A stretch of 64,000 nt of DNA from an uncultured Oscillospiraceae bacterium (lineage in GTDB: Bacteria > Bacillota > Clostridia > Oscillospirales > Oscillospiraceae), in assembly GCA_910587505.1 (NCBI GenBank), contig CAJULD010000014.1, forward strand, positions 3,042-67,041. Reading direction: 5' to 3'. This document shows, piece after piece, positions 40,192-47,715 of the stretch; within the stretch, counting starts at the first letter, position 1, and every line of letters starts with the position of its first letter. Position numbers and translations under genes: made by a program. Below the pieces are notes generated by a model. It was not told the DNA's origin and did not search any database. It was given only the letters and a program-made list of their open reading frames with translations.

Positions 40192-40192
40192 T
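40165..40192. promoter_or_regulatory. Perfect 12-bp palindrome at recombinase start
   Basis: ATTGAACAAAAT (40165-40176) and ATTTTGTTCAAT (40181-40192) flank a TTTT spacer, covering the TTG start codon and first codons of the recombinase. Candidate operator or RNA stem that limits translation. Confidence 0.6.
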
Positions 40193-40261
40193 TTCGCCTG
40201 ACCTTACCAACCTTCCTCCTTTCTGCTTCCCTGTTCTCATTGTACCACGCCTGTCAAGACG

Positions 40262-40379
40262 CTGCACAATATGGTGCAGTCCAAAATCAGAGCCTGCTTA
40301 ATGTCTCAGCGTGTACAGTCCTGCGGTCAGAAACCGCCCGGCAATCTACTGTGCTAAGATATCAAACAGGCTCCATGGA
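40262..40379. ncRNA. Candidate structured RNA upstream of recombinase
   Basis: The 247-base gap 40192-40438 contains nested complementary arms: CTGCAC/GTGCAG hairpin (40262-40279); TCCA/TGGA (40280, 40376); GAGCCTG/CAGGCTC (40290-40296 and 40367-40373); TCTCAGC/GCTAAGA (40304 and 40353, one mismatch); ACAGT/ACTGT (40315 and 40348); GCGGT/ACCGC (40323 and 40333). Together they make a rod with internal loops. The strand is uncertain; on the minus strand it would precede an extended -10 (TGgTACAAT near 40240). Family not recognised. Confidence 0.45.
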
Positions 40380-40438
40380 AGCTCCTGCGAGGTAAAGTTT
40401 TGAAATTCCTGTTCTTTCAGGAAAAGAATTTATGCGCT

Positions 40439-41107
40439 TTATCTTCTTTCTGCTTTGGCGCTGTGAAGCAGCCGGCGGCGCGGCGCGGTTTCCTCCAGCA
40501 GGCACAGCACACTGTCCGGAATATGGTCGCTGTAGCTGACCTCCATCAGGATTTTACCGTTCTGCCCTTCGGTGTCGCGCTCCAGCAGCTGAGGGTCCAG
40601 GAAATCCATATGCTGCAGCGAGGCCCGGATATCCGTATTCAGCGTCACACACAGATTCAGGCCGGCGGCGGTATAAACCTCCTGCCGGTAAGTCAGCAGC
40701 ATCTGCGGCAGCAGCATTCTTTCCGTCAGGCTCTCATGGAACTCCTGGAGCAGCGGATCGTGCCGGTCCATCAGCCAGTCCGTCTCCCCCAGCAGCAGCG
40801 CGCGGCACTCCGCCTCTGCCACCATGGCGCTGGTACGCAGCTCATCCTCCCGGCGTTCCAAAATGACGTAAGTGGGGTCGCCGTCATAGTAGTGCAGGGA
40901 AAACTGAGGATTGGCATGTCCCGCAGTCAGCAGTCCGTCCACATTGTTTACAGGGACGCGATCCCGATAGCTGTTAAAAAACATGGTATGGACGCTTCTG
41001 GCATACAGCGCCTCCCCGCGGGTGGAAAGACAGTCGCGCAAAGCGGTGCAATCCTCTGATGTGATCTGATAATGCAGCCGGTGAAGATAAGGCCGATTGT
41101 TTGTCAT
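40439..41107 (-). CDS. Degenerate VTC-domain (polyphosphate polymerase-like) protein
   Basis: A 222-residue protein with the order of a VTC domain: an N-terminal YLHRLHYQITSEDCTALRDCL, then MFFNSYRDRVPVNNVDG (family: YFD...kldG), HYYDGDPTYVILERREDEL (family: RIRxY...LExK), EFHESLTERMLLPQMLLTYR, VTLNTDIRA and ILMEVSYSDHIPD (family: EVKY). Basic residues that line the active tunnel (the two Arg of the RIR strand, the Lys after LE and in EVKY) are replaced, so catalysis is doubtful. It may bind an anionic ligand. AAAGGAGGAT precedes the ATG. Confidence 0.65.
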   Translation of the reverse strand: MTNNRPYLHRLHYQITSEDCTALRDCLSTRGEALYARSVHTMFFNSYRDRVPVNNVDGLLTAGHANPQFSLHYYDGDPTYVILERREDELRTSAMVAEAECRALLLGETDWLMDRHDPLLQEFHESLTERMLLPQMLLTYRQEVYTAAGLNLCVTLNTDIRASLQHMDFLDPQLLERDTEGQNGKILMEVSYSDHIPDSVLCLLEETAPRRRLLHSAKAERR

Positions 41108-41200
41108 GAGGCATCCTCCTTTGGTATAATCAATATAACCAAAGAAAAAGAACTGGTCATGACTGGAATTTGAACAATCTGTGAATACGGCCCCCCTGCC

Positions 41201-42928
41201 CTATTTTTTAAAGCTGTCCTTCAGGCCAACGCTGCGATTGAACACCAGATGTCCGGGCCTGCTGTCCTTACTGTCCAGACAGAAGTAACCCACCCGCATG
41301 AACTGAAAATTCGCCGGGGCCACGGCCTCCGCCAGACCGGCCTCCACCCTGCAGCCGGTGACAATTTCCAGAGAGTTCGGATTCATGCAGTCCAAGAAAT
41401 TCCTGTCGGCGGCGTCGGGGGCGGCGTCAGAGAACAGGTTGTCGTACAGACGGCACTCCGCGTCCACCGCCGTGGCGGCGTCTACCCAGTGAATGGTAGC
41501 GCCTTTCACCTTCCGCCCGTCGGCGGGGTTCCCTCCCCGGCTGTCGGGGTCGTAGACGGCGTAAATCTCCACCACATTGCCGTTTTCATCCTTCCGGCAG
41601 CCGGTGCATTTAATGAGGTACGCGCCCTTCAGGCGGCACTCGGGGCCGCCGGGGTACAGGCGCTTGTACCTGGGTACAGGCTCCTCCAGGAAGTCCTCCG
41701 CCTCCACGTACAGCTCACGGGAGAAGGTGATGGTCCGGGTGCCGTCCTCGGGGCGGTTGGGGTTGTTCTCCACCTCGAAGGTCTCGCTCTGCCCCTCGGG
41801 ATAGTTGGTGATGGTCAGCTTCACCGGGCGGATCACCGCCATGACGCGCTGGGCGGTCTCGTTGAGGTCCTCCCGCAGGCAGTGCTCCAGGAAGGCGAAC
41901 TCCACAGTGCTGGTGGCCTTAGCCACGCCGATGCGCTCGCAGAAATTCCGGATGGAGGCCGGGGTATAGCCCCGCCGCCGCAGGCCGCAGAGGGTGGGCA
42001 TCCGGGGATCGTCCCAGCCGGAGACCCGGCCGTCCTCCACCAAGGCGCGCAGCTTCCGCTTGCTCATGACGGTGTAGTTGATGCCCAGGCGGGCGAACTC
42101 GATCTGCCGGGGCTTGGCGGGCAGATCGCAGTGCTCCACCACCCAGTCGTACAGGGGCCGGTGGTCCTCATACTCCAGGGAGCACAGGGAGTGGGTGATG
42201 CCCTCCAGCGCGTCCTGGATGGGGTGGGCGAAGTCGTACATGGGGAAGATGCACCACTTGGCGCCCTGCCGGTGGTGCTCGACGTGGCGGATGCGGTAGA
42301 GGGCCGGGTCCCGCAGGTTGAAGTTGCCGCTGGCCAAGTCGATCTTGGCCCGCAGGGTGTACTTTCCGTCCGGGAACTCCCCGGCCCGCATCCGGCGGAA
42401 GAGGTCCAGACTCTCCTCCGCGGGCCGGTCCCGCCAGGGGGAGCGGGCGGGGGTGTTTACGTCCCCCCGGTACGCCTTGAACTCTTCCGGCGTCAGCTCA
42501 CAGACGTAAGCCAAGCCCTTTTTGATAAGGTCCTCTGCCAGCTCGTAGGTCTTTTCAAAGTAGTCGCTTCCGTAGAACAGCCGGTCCCCCCAGTCGAACC
42601 CCAGCCAGTGGATATCCTCCTGGATGGCCTCCACGAACTCCACGTCCTCCTTGGTGGGATTGGTGTCGTCAAAGCGGAGGTTGCACAGGCCGCCGTACTT
42701 CTCGGCGGTACTGAAGTTGATGCACAGCGCCTTGCAGTGGCCGATGTGCAGATAGCCGTTGGGCTCCGGCGGGAACCGGGTGTGGACGGCCATGCCCTGG
42801 AACCGGCCACCCTCCGCGATGTCCTCGTCGATGAACTGATGGATGAAATTTCTGCTTTCCGCCTCTTCCATCACAGGCGTCCTGCTGTCCTCGGCCATGC
42901 CGTCACGCTCCTTGCTGTCGTTTGACAT
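41201..42928 (-). CDS. glnS: Glutaminyl-tRNA synthetase
   Basis: Class I synthetase charging tRNA-Gln. I start at 42928 where GGAGAA precedes the ATG, giving 575 residues. Signature PPEPNGYLHIGH at residues 53-64 and VMSKRKL near residue 275 (KMSKS equivalent), then the anticodon-binding beta barrels with FSRELYVEAEDFLEEPVPRY. Many firmicutes lack this enzyme and use GatCAB; its presence is known in several Clostridia. It stands alone with a near-consensus promoter. Confidence 0.96.
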   Translation of the reverse strand: MSNDSKERDGMAEDSRTPVMEEAESRNFIHQFIDEDIAEGGRFQGMAVHTRFPPEPNGYLHIGHCKALCINFSTAEKYGGLCNLRFDDTNPTKEDVEFVEAIQEDIHWLGFDWGDRLFYGSDYFEKTYELAEDLIKKGLAYVCELTPEEFKAYRGDVNTPARSPWRDRPAEESLDLFRRMRAGEFPDGKYTLRAKIDLASGNFNLRDPALYRIRHVEHHRQGAKWCIFPMYDFAHPIQDALEGITHSLCSLEYEDHRPLYDWVVEHCDLPAKPRQIEFARLGINYTVMSKRKLRALVEDGRVSGWDDPRMPTLCGLRRRGYTPASIRNFCERIGVAKATSTVEFAFLEHCLREDLNETAQRVMAVIRPVKLTITNYPEGQSETFEVENNPNRPEDGTRTITFSRELYVEAEDFLEEPVPRYKRLYPGGPECRLKGAYLIKCTGCRKDENGNVVEIYAVYDPDSRGGNPADGRKVKGATIHWVDAATAVDAECRLYDNLFSDAAPDAADRNFLDCMNPNSLEIVTGCRVEAGLAEAVAPANFQFMRVGYFCLDSKDSRPGHLVFNRSVGLKDSFKK

Positions 42929-42958
42929 TGATAAGTTCTCCAAAAAAGGATGTATGTC

Positions 42959-42987
42959 ATTATACAAAATGCCGGTACAAAACGCAA
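42959..42987 (-). promoter_or_regulatory. Promoter for glnS
   Basis: Minus strand TTGCGT, 17 bases, TATAAT, 31 bases before the glnS ATG. No T-box leader fits in this short distance. Confidence 0.75.
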
Positions 42988-43035
42988 GAGGGTTGAGGAA
43001 ATTTTTTCCCCACGGCCGTTTTATGGAAAAACCAG

Positions 43036-43064
43036 TAGACATTTTCCGGGATTTGGAGTAAAAT
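43036..43064 (+). promoter_or_regulatory. Promoter for GDPD-like gene
   Basis: TAGACA (43036-43041), 17 bases, TAAAAT (43059-43064), divergent from the glnS promoter. Confidence 0.65.
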
Positions 43065-43098
43065 TCAAATATCTTACAACAGGATTCGAGGGGATTCC

Positions 43099-44133
43099 AT
43101 GACAAAGACCCAAAAGCGCCGTGTGACGGTCATTTTTTTGCTGGCTGCGGCAGCCGCGACGTTAACCGCGAGCCTGTTTCTGCCGCGCCAGGGAGAAGGC
43201 ACGGGACTCGCTCTTCCCGCTTCGGCCATGGAGGCGCCGGCGCCAGTCCGGCTGATGCCGGTGGCGGCTGTCCCGGAAGCTGTGATAGAGTCCGGGCCGA
43301 AAGCTTCGGCAGAGCCGCCGGAGGTCCCGGAAGAGGTTCCGGAAAAGGAAAAACCGGCCGGAGAGCTGTCGGCCACGGAAATCATGGCCAATGCCCGTCT
43401 GGTGGCCCACGGTATGGGAAGCATCGACGGTCTGGCTACGCTGAACTGTCTGGAAGGATTTCAGCAGCAATATGAGGCCGGCGTCCGGGTCTTTGAGGTG
43501 GACCTGCGGCTGACGCGGGACGTCAGGACCATACTTCGCCACGACTGGTGGCATGACGACTGGCAGGAAGGAATCGACTGGGCCAGAATCCCTACCAGAG
43601 AAAAATTCCTGTCTGAAAAAATACTGGGCCAGTACACCCCCCTCTCCTTTCGGGACCTGCTGCTGATCATGGAAAAGTATCCCGATATCTGCGTCGTCAC
43701 CGACACCAAGTTCACGGATTCGGATGTGTTCTTCATTCAGTTCGACTCCATGCTGGCCGACGCGCATGAACTGGGATTGACCTACCTGTTTGACCGGATC
43801 ATGATTCAGGTCTACAGCGGCAATATGCGCACCGCCCTGCACAACATCTACCCCTTCCCCCACTACATCTACACTCTCTATCAGGATGAGTCGCCCTTTC
43901 AAAAAACCAGGGAAGCCTTCCGGGAAAAGGCCGCCTACTGCGCGGAACGCGGCATTGAGGGCATCACCATGCCCGACGCCTGGTGGAATTCCGACTATGC
44001 CGCCATTGCGGAGGAGTACGGCGTCAGAGTTTACGTACATACGGTCAACAGCGCCTCCTCAGCGCAGAAGCTGCTGGATGCCGGCGTGTCCGCCGTTTAC
44101 ACTGACAGCCTGCTTCCGGCGGATATTTCCTGA
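43099..44133 (+). CDS. Exported glycerophosphodiester phosphodiesterase-like protein
   Basis: A 344-residue extracytoplasmic protein: a signal anchor at residues 8-28 (VTVIFLLAAAAATLTASLFL), an Ala/Pro/Glu-rich linker up to about 90, then a GDPD-like TIM barrel. The barrel shows VAHGMGSIDGLATLNCLEGF (His of the His-Gly), RVFEVDLRLTRDVRTILRHD (Glu, Asp, His set), VVTDTK and the C-terminal VYVHTVNS (family: V.vWTvN). The HxN-E set of the true enzyme is mostly there, so phosphodiesterase activity on glycerophosphodiesters or teichoic-acid parts is likely (inference). Confidence 0.82.
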   Translation: MTKTQKRRVTVIFLLAAAAATLTASLFLPRQGEGTGLALPASAMEAPAPVRLMPVAAVPEAVIESGPKASAEPPEVPEEVPEKEKPAGELSATEIMANARLVAHGMGSIDGLATLNCLEGFQQQYEAGVRVFEVDLRLTRDVRTILRHDWWHDDWQEGIDWARIPTREKFLSEKILGQYTPLSFRDLLLIMEKYPDICVVTDTKFTDSDVFFIQFDSMLADAHELGLTYLFDRIMIQVYSGNMRTALHNIYPFPHYIYTLYQDESPFQKTREAFREKAAYCAERGIEGITMPDAWWNSDYAAIAEEYGVRVYVHTVNSASSAQKLLDAGVSAVYTDSLLPADIS

Positions 44134-44253
44134 CGGCATTGATACTTTTCTTGAGAAAAGCATCAAAAAGAGCGTCAGGAGCGATCTATGCCATGTCATA
44201 ATTTCAGATTCCCACACGGTAACAATGATACGCTTTTATTCGGTAAATACGCA

Positions 44254-44298
44254 AAAAGGGCAGTCGGCAGCGATCCAATCGCTGCCGACTGCCCTTTT
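44254..44298. terminator. Bidirectional terminator, 21-bp perfect stem
   Basis: From AAAAGGGCAGTCGGCAGC at 44254 to GCTGCCGACTGCCCTTTT ending 44298, all 21 pairs match around a CCA loop with A/T runs on both ends. It separates convergent genes. A separate CTTTTCT/AGAAAAG hairpin lies at 44145-44160. Confidence 0.9.
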
Positions 44299-44314
44299 CT
44301 TTCCACAAAAAGAA

Positions 44315-44527
44315 TTATATTATGAAGTCCTCCTCCTTCAGCCTGGAGGTCTCCAGTTTTATCGGACGCGGGGGGACGCGTTTGAAGGGGTCATACTGAA
44401 ACCGTCCGCAGTGGTACTCCACAGCGACGACCCCCTTACGGGGGCAGATTACTTCCCGTTCGTTAATCACGTTGCCCCGGGCGCAGTAGCCGCAGCGGGG
44501 CTCCATATCCTTGCGGAACAGATTCAC
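44315..44527 (-). CDS. Small four-cysteine protein
   Basis: A 70-residue protein with Cys-Gly-Tyr-Cys (RCGYCARGN) and two later Cys (EVICPRKGV and EYHCGRFQYDPFKRVPP), likely a zinc ribbon-like fold. Short, basic C-terminus. Starts with GTG behind GGGAGGGAAG, 18 bases after the clpE-like gene in the same direction, so probably co-transcribed. Function not recognised; a similar arrangement of one Cys pair, then spaced Cys, is seen in clostridial hypothetical proteins. Confidence 0.75.
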   Translation of the reverse strand: MNLFRKDMEPRCGYCARGNVINEREVICPRKGVVAVEYHCGRFQYDPFKRVPPRPIKLETSRLKEEDFII

Positions 44528-44545
44528 CGTCTTCCCTCCCCTGCC

Positions 44546-46852
44546 CTACAGCGCCCGGATCACAATCTTCTCGTCCTCAGCCGTTACAGACAGCTGGGTG
44601 ACGGGATGATCGTAGCTGCTGATAATGGTCAGCGCCAGCTGGTCTTCCACTTCCTTCTGAATGGTGCGCCGCAGGTTGCGGGCGCCGTATGCCGCCGAAT
44701 AGGACTTCTTCACCAGGTATTCCACCGCCGCATCGTCGTAGGCGAGAGTCAGTCCTTTCTCCTTCATGCTGGACTTCAGCTCGTCCAGCATCAGTCTGGC
44801 GATGGGCTGGAAATCCTCCTCCGACAGCTTGTTGAAGCAGACGATCTCGTCCACCCGGTTGAGGAACTCCGGCCGCAGGAACTGCTCAAGCGCCTTCATG
44901 GCCCGGTCCTTGTCCAGCTCGCTGGCGGTCTTGTTGAAACCCACCGTTCCCTCCTTCCGGTCGCTGCCCGCATTGGAGGTCATCACGATGACGGTGTTCT
45001 CAAAATTCACCTTCCGGCCGTGGGCGTCGGTAATCTGACCGTCGTCCAGAATCTGCAAAAGTACATTCAGCACATCCGGATGGGCCTTCTCAATTTCGTC
45101 AAACAGGATCACCGAATACGGCTTGCGGCGGATCTTTTCCGTCAGCTGCCCTGCCTCGTCATAGCCCACATAGCCCGGAGGGGAACCGATGATGCGGGAA
45201 ACGGAGTGCTTCTCCATGAACTCCGACATATCCAGACGGATCAGGCTTTCCGGCGCGTTGAACAGATCGTCCGCCAGCTGCTTGACCAGCTCCGTTTTAC
45301 CCACGCCGGTGCTGCCCACAAAGATAAAGCTGACCGGCTTGTGCCTGGGCGAGATGCCCACCCGGTTGCGGCGGATGGCGGCGGAGACGGCGTCGATGGC
45401 CTGATCCTGTCCCACCACCTTCTGTTTCAGACGGCGGTCCAGCTCGCTCAGGCGCATGAACTCCTCCTCGCGGATTTTACTGGCGGGAATCCTGGTCCAG
45501 AGCTCGATGACCCGCGCAAGATTTTCCATGGTTAACTGCGGCTCTCCCTGGGCAAGCAGCGCGTCGATTTCCGTCTGGAGCTGAAGCTCCCTGCTTTTGA
45601 TTTCCGCAAGACGCTCAAAATTTGGCTCCTCGGCGGCCTCTAAAAGCTCCCGTTCCTTGCCGTAATCGGCCAGCTCGCGGCTGATCTCCTGCCGGCGGTT
45701 GATGCCTGCGTCCTTCAGATTCATATCCGAGCAGGCCTCGTCGATAAGGTCGATAGCCTTGTCCGGCAGGAAGCGGTCCGTGATATAGCGCTCGCTGAGC
45801 AGTACCGCCTGACGCAGAACGCCCTCCGGGATTTTCACGCCGTGGAAGGTTTCGTAATAATGGGCGATACCACGGAGGATCTTCATGGTGTCCTCCACAT
45901 TGGGCTCGTTTACCGTTACCGGCTGGAACCGGCGCTCCAAAGCGGTGTCCTTTTCAATATGCTTGCGGTACTCGGTAAAGGTGGTGGCGCCGATGACCTG
46001 GATCTCTCCCCGGCTCAGGGCGGGCTTGAGAATATTGGCGGCGTTCATGCTGCCCTCTGCGTCTCCCGCGCCGACGATGTTGTGTACCTCGTCAATGACC
46101 AGAATAATATTGCCGCATTTGCGGATCTCCTCAATCAGGCCCTTCATCCGGCTTTCAAACTGCCCGCGGAACTGGGTTCCCGCCACCAGCGCGGTCAGAT
46201 CCAGCAGGTAAACCTCCTTGTCCCGCAGCTTGAAGGGAACTTCCTTATTGGCAATGCGCTGGGCCAGTCCCTCGGCTATGGCGGTTTTCCCGACGCCCGG
46301 TTCGCCGATCAGGCAGGGGTTGTTCTTCTGGCGGCGGTTGAGGATCTGGATCACCCGCTCGATCTCCTGCTCCCGGCCCACCAGGTGGTCCAGCTTGCCT
46401 CCCCGGGCCCGCTCGGTCAGATTGATGCAGTAGCTGTCCAGATATTTCCGCTTCGGCGTTTTGTCCACTTTGCGCTCTTTCGTCTCATGGCTCCTTCCGG
46501 TATTCTCGCCGGAGGAGGGCGCGGGAGTCTGGTCGCCGCCGCCGAAGAGACGGTTCAGGAAGGGGAAGGTGGCGGTTTTGCCATCTTCGCTTTCGTCCTC
46601 CTCATCCTCCTTGGGAATCAGGCCCTCCATGGATTCCGCACCGCCGAAGGCGCTCATCATCTCATCGTTGAGCATGTCCAGATCTTCGTCGGTGATACCC
46701 ATGCGCCGCATCATCTCGCCCACCTGGGGCAGGCCGATCTCTTTGGCGCATTTCAGGCACAGCCCCTCGTTCACGGGTTCGCCCTTTTCAATTTTAGAAA
46801 TAAAAACCACGGCTACCCGCTTTTTACATCTTGTGCACAGGGTCGGTTGCAT
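44546..46852 (-). CDS. clpE: ClpE/ClpC-like AAA+ unfoldase with N-terminal zinc finger
   Basis: A 768-residue Hsp100 ATPase that feeds ClpP. The N-terminus carries a zinc finger (Cys6, Cys9, Cys32, Cys35) as in ClpE, not a full Clp-N repeat domain. AAA-1 has GEPGVGKTAIAEGL and VIDEVHNIVGAG; the middle helical part is short; AAA-2 has GSTGVGKTELVKQL, LFDEIEKAHPDV and the terminal domain. No CtsR/McsAB genes are adjacent, unlike Bacillus clpC. GGAGG precedes the ATG. The symbol is a best family match. Confidence 0.9.
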   Translation of the reverse strand: MQPTLCTRCKKRVAVVFISKIEKGEPVNEGLCLKCAKEIGLPQVGEMMRRMGITDEDLDMLNDEMMSAFGGAESMEGLIPKEDEEDESEDGKTATFPFLNRLFGGGDQTPAPSSGENTGRSHETKERKVDKTPKRKYLDSYCINLTERARGGKLDHLVGREQEIERVIQILNRRQKNNPCLIGEPGVGKTAIAEGLAQRIANKEVPFKLRDKEVYLLDLTALVAGTQFRGQFESRMKGLIEEIRKCGNIILVIDEVHNIVGAGDAEGSMNAANILKPALSRGEIQVIGATTFTEYRKHIEKDTALERRFQPVTVNEPNVEDTMKILRGIAHYYETFHGVKIPEGVLRQAVLLSERYITDRFLPDKAIDLIDEACSDMNLKDAGINRRQEISRELADYGKERELLEAAEEPNFERLAEIKSRELQLQTEIDALLAQGEPQLTMENLARVIELWTRIPASKIREEEFMRLSELDRRLKQKVVGQDQAIDAVSAAIRRNRVGISPRHKPVSFIFVGSTGVGKTELVKQLADDLFNAPESLIRLDMSEFMEKHSVSRIIGSPPGYVGYDEAGQLTEKIRRKPYSVILFDEIEKAHPDVLNVLLQILDDGQITDAHGRKVNFENTVIVMTSNAGSDRKEGTVGFNKTASELDKDRAMKALEQFLRPEFLNRVDEIVCFNKLSEEDFQPIARLMLDELKSSMKEKGLTLAYDDAAVEYLVKKSYSAAYGARNLRRTIQKEVEDQLALTIISSYDHPVTQLSVTAEDEKIVIRAL

Positions 46853-46944
46853 AAGCTTCTACCTCCATAGCCTCTCCCACGGGAGGGCATACGCTTCATA
46901 TGGTATCTTTTATATCAAATCCGTTCAACATTAGCATGAACAAA

Positions 46945-46958
46945 TTGAAAATTTTCAA
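46945..46958. promoter_or_regulatory. 14-bp palindrome before clpE-like gene
   Basis: TTGAAAATTTTCAA is self-complementary and lies upstream (minus strand) of an extended -10 box (TGaTATAAA) about 40 bases before the clpE-like ATG. Candidate operator; it does not match the known CtsR or CIRCE sequences. Confidence 0.4.
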
Positions 46959-46975
46959 ACAGCCGGAATATTTTT

Positions 46976-47677
46976 TCATCCCAACAGTCCGCCGCTCCAC
47001 TGTCCAAGCCACCGCAGCGCCAGGGAGCCCGCCGCCGCTTCCGGAGGAATCACGCCGGTCTGACGCAGGACCCACAATCCCAGACACACCAGAACCGCCC
47101 CCTTGCCCAGCCCCACCAGCGCACCGCCCAGCTCGTTTAGCTGCCGGATTCCCGGGAGTTTTTCCACAATGCGCAACACTCTGGCGGCAACGCGCAGCAG
47201 AACCGTCAGAACCACAAAGGCGGCCGCGCAGAGAACGGATTGAACCAGCTCCCGGACCACGCCGTCCAGCGCCGCGTCCACCGCCCGGCGGCTCAGCTCC
47301 AGAACGGCCTCCTTCGTGCCGTCAACAGGGACAGGGAGCGTCTGCTCTTCCAGAAGGCGCAGCGCCTGCTCCCGGATCAACTGGTTGGGAATGGCCTCCA
47401 CCAGCCGGTCCGCCGCTTCCTGAAGCGCGCCGTCCAGGGCATTTTCCAGATCCAGCTCCTCTATTCTGGACTCAATGGCTTCATAGGCGGCGGGCCGCAG
47501 GACGGCGTCTACAAGCTTCGGCGCGGCCGTTCTGGCAATCTGGACGGAAAGCACCAGCGCCACGATCACCACCAGCAGCTCCGCCAGCGTGCGCACGAGC
47601 CCCCTCTTCCATCCCAGAACGGTGAACAGAAACAGCGTCCCCGCAGTCACAAGGTCAATCATAACAGATAAATTCAA
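46976..47677 (-). CDS. CvpA-family membrane protein
   Basis: A 233-residue protein with four predicted helices: two at the N-terminus (residues 5-45, VTAGTLFLFTVLGWKRGLVR then ELLVVIVALVLSV) and two at the C-terminus (about 155-175 and 195-215), separated by an acidic helical loop of about 100 residues. The GWKRGLVRT turn is the typical CvpA motif. In E. coli CvpA is linked to colicin V secretion and envelope stress. Start TTG behind AAAGGGG; an ATG at 47662 is an alternative with no site. Confidence 0.82.
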   Translation of the reverse strand: MNLSVMIDLVTAGTLFLFTVLGWKRGLVRTLAELLVVIVALVLSVQIARTAAPKLVDAVLRPAAYEAIESRIEELDLENALDGALQEAADRLVEAIPNQLIREQALRLLEEQTLPVPVDGTKEAVLELSRRAVDAALDGVVRELVQSVLCAAAFVVLTVLLRVAARVLRIVEKLPGIRQLNELGGALVGLGKGAVLVCLGLWVLRQTGVIPPEAAAGSLALRWLGQWSGGLLG

Positions 47678-47715
47678 AAAAGGCTATCCCCTTTCTATGG
47701 AAAAATGACAAACCG

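Noticed and set aside
41249..42925. 558-codon open frame on the plus strand
   Set aside because: Exact antisense shadow of glnS.
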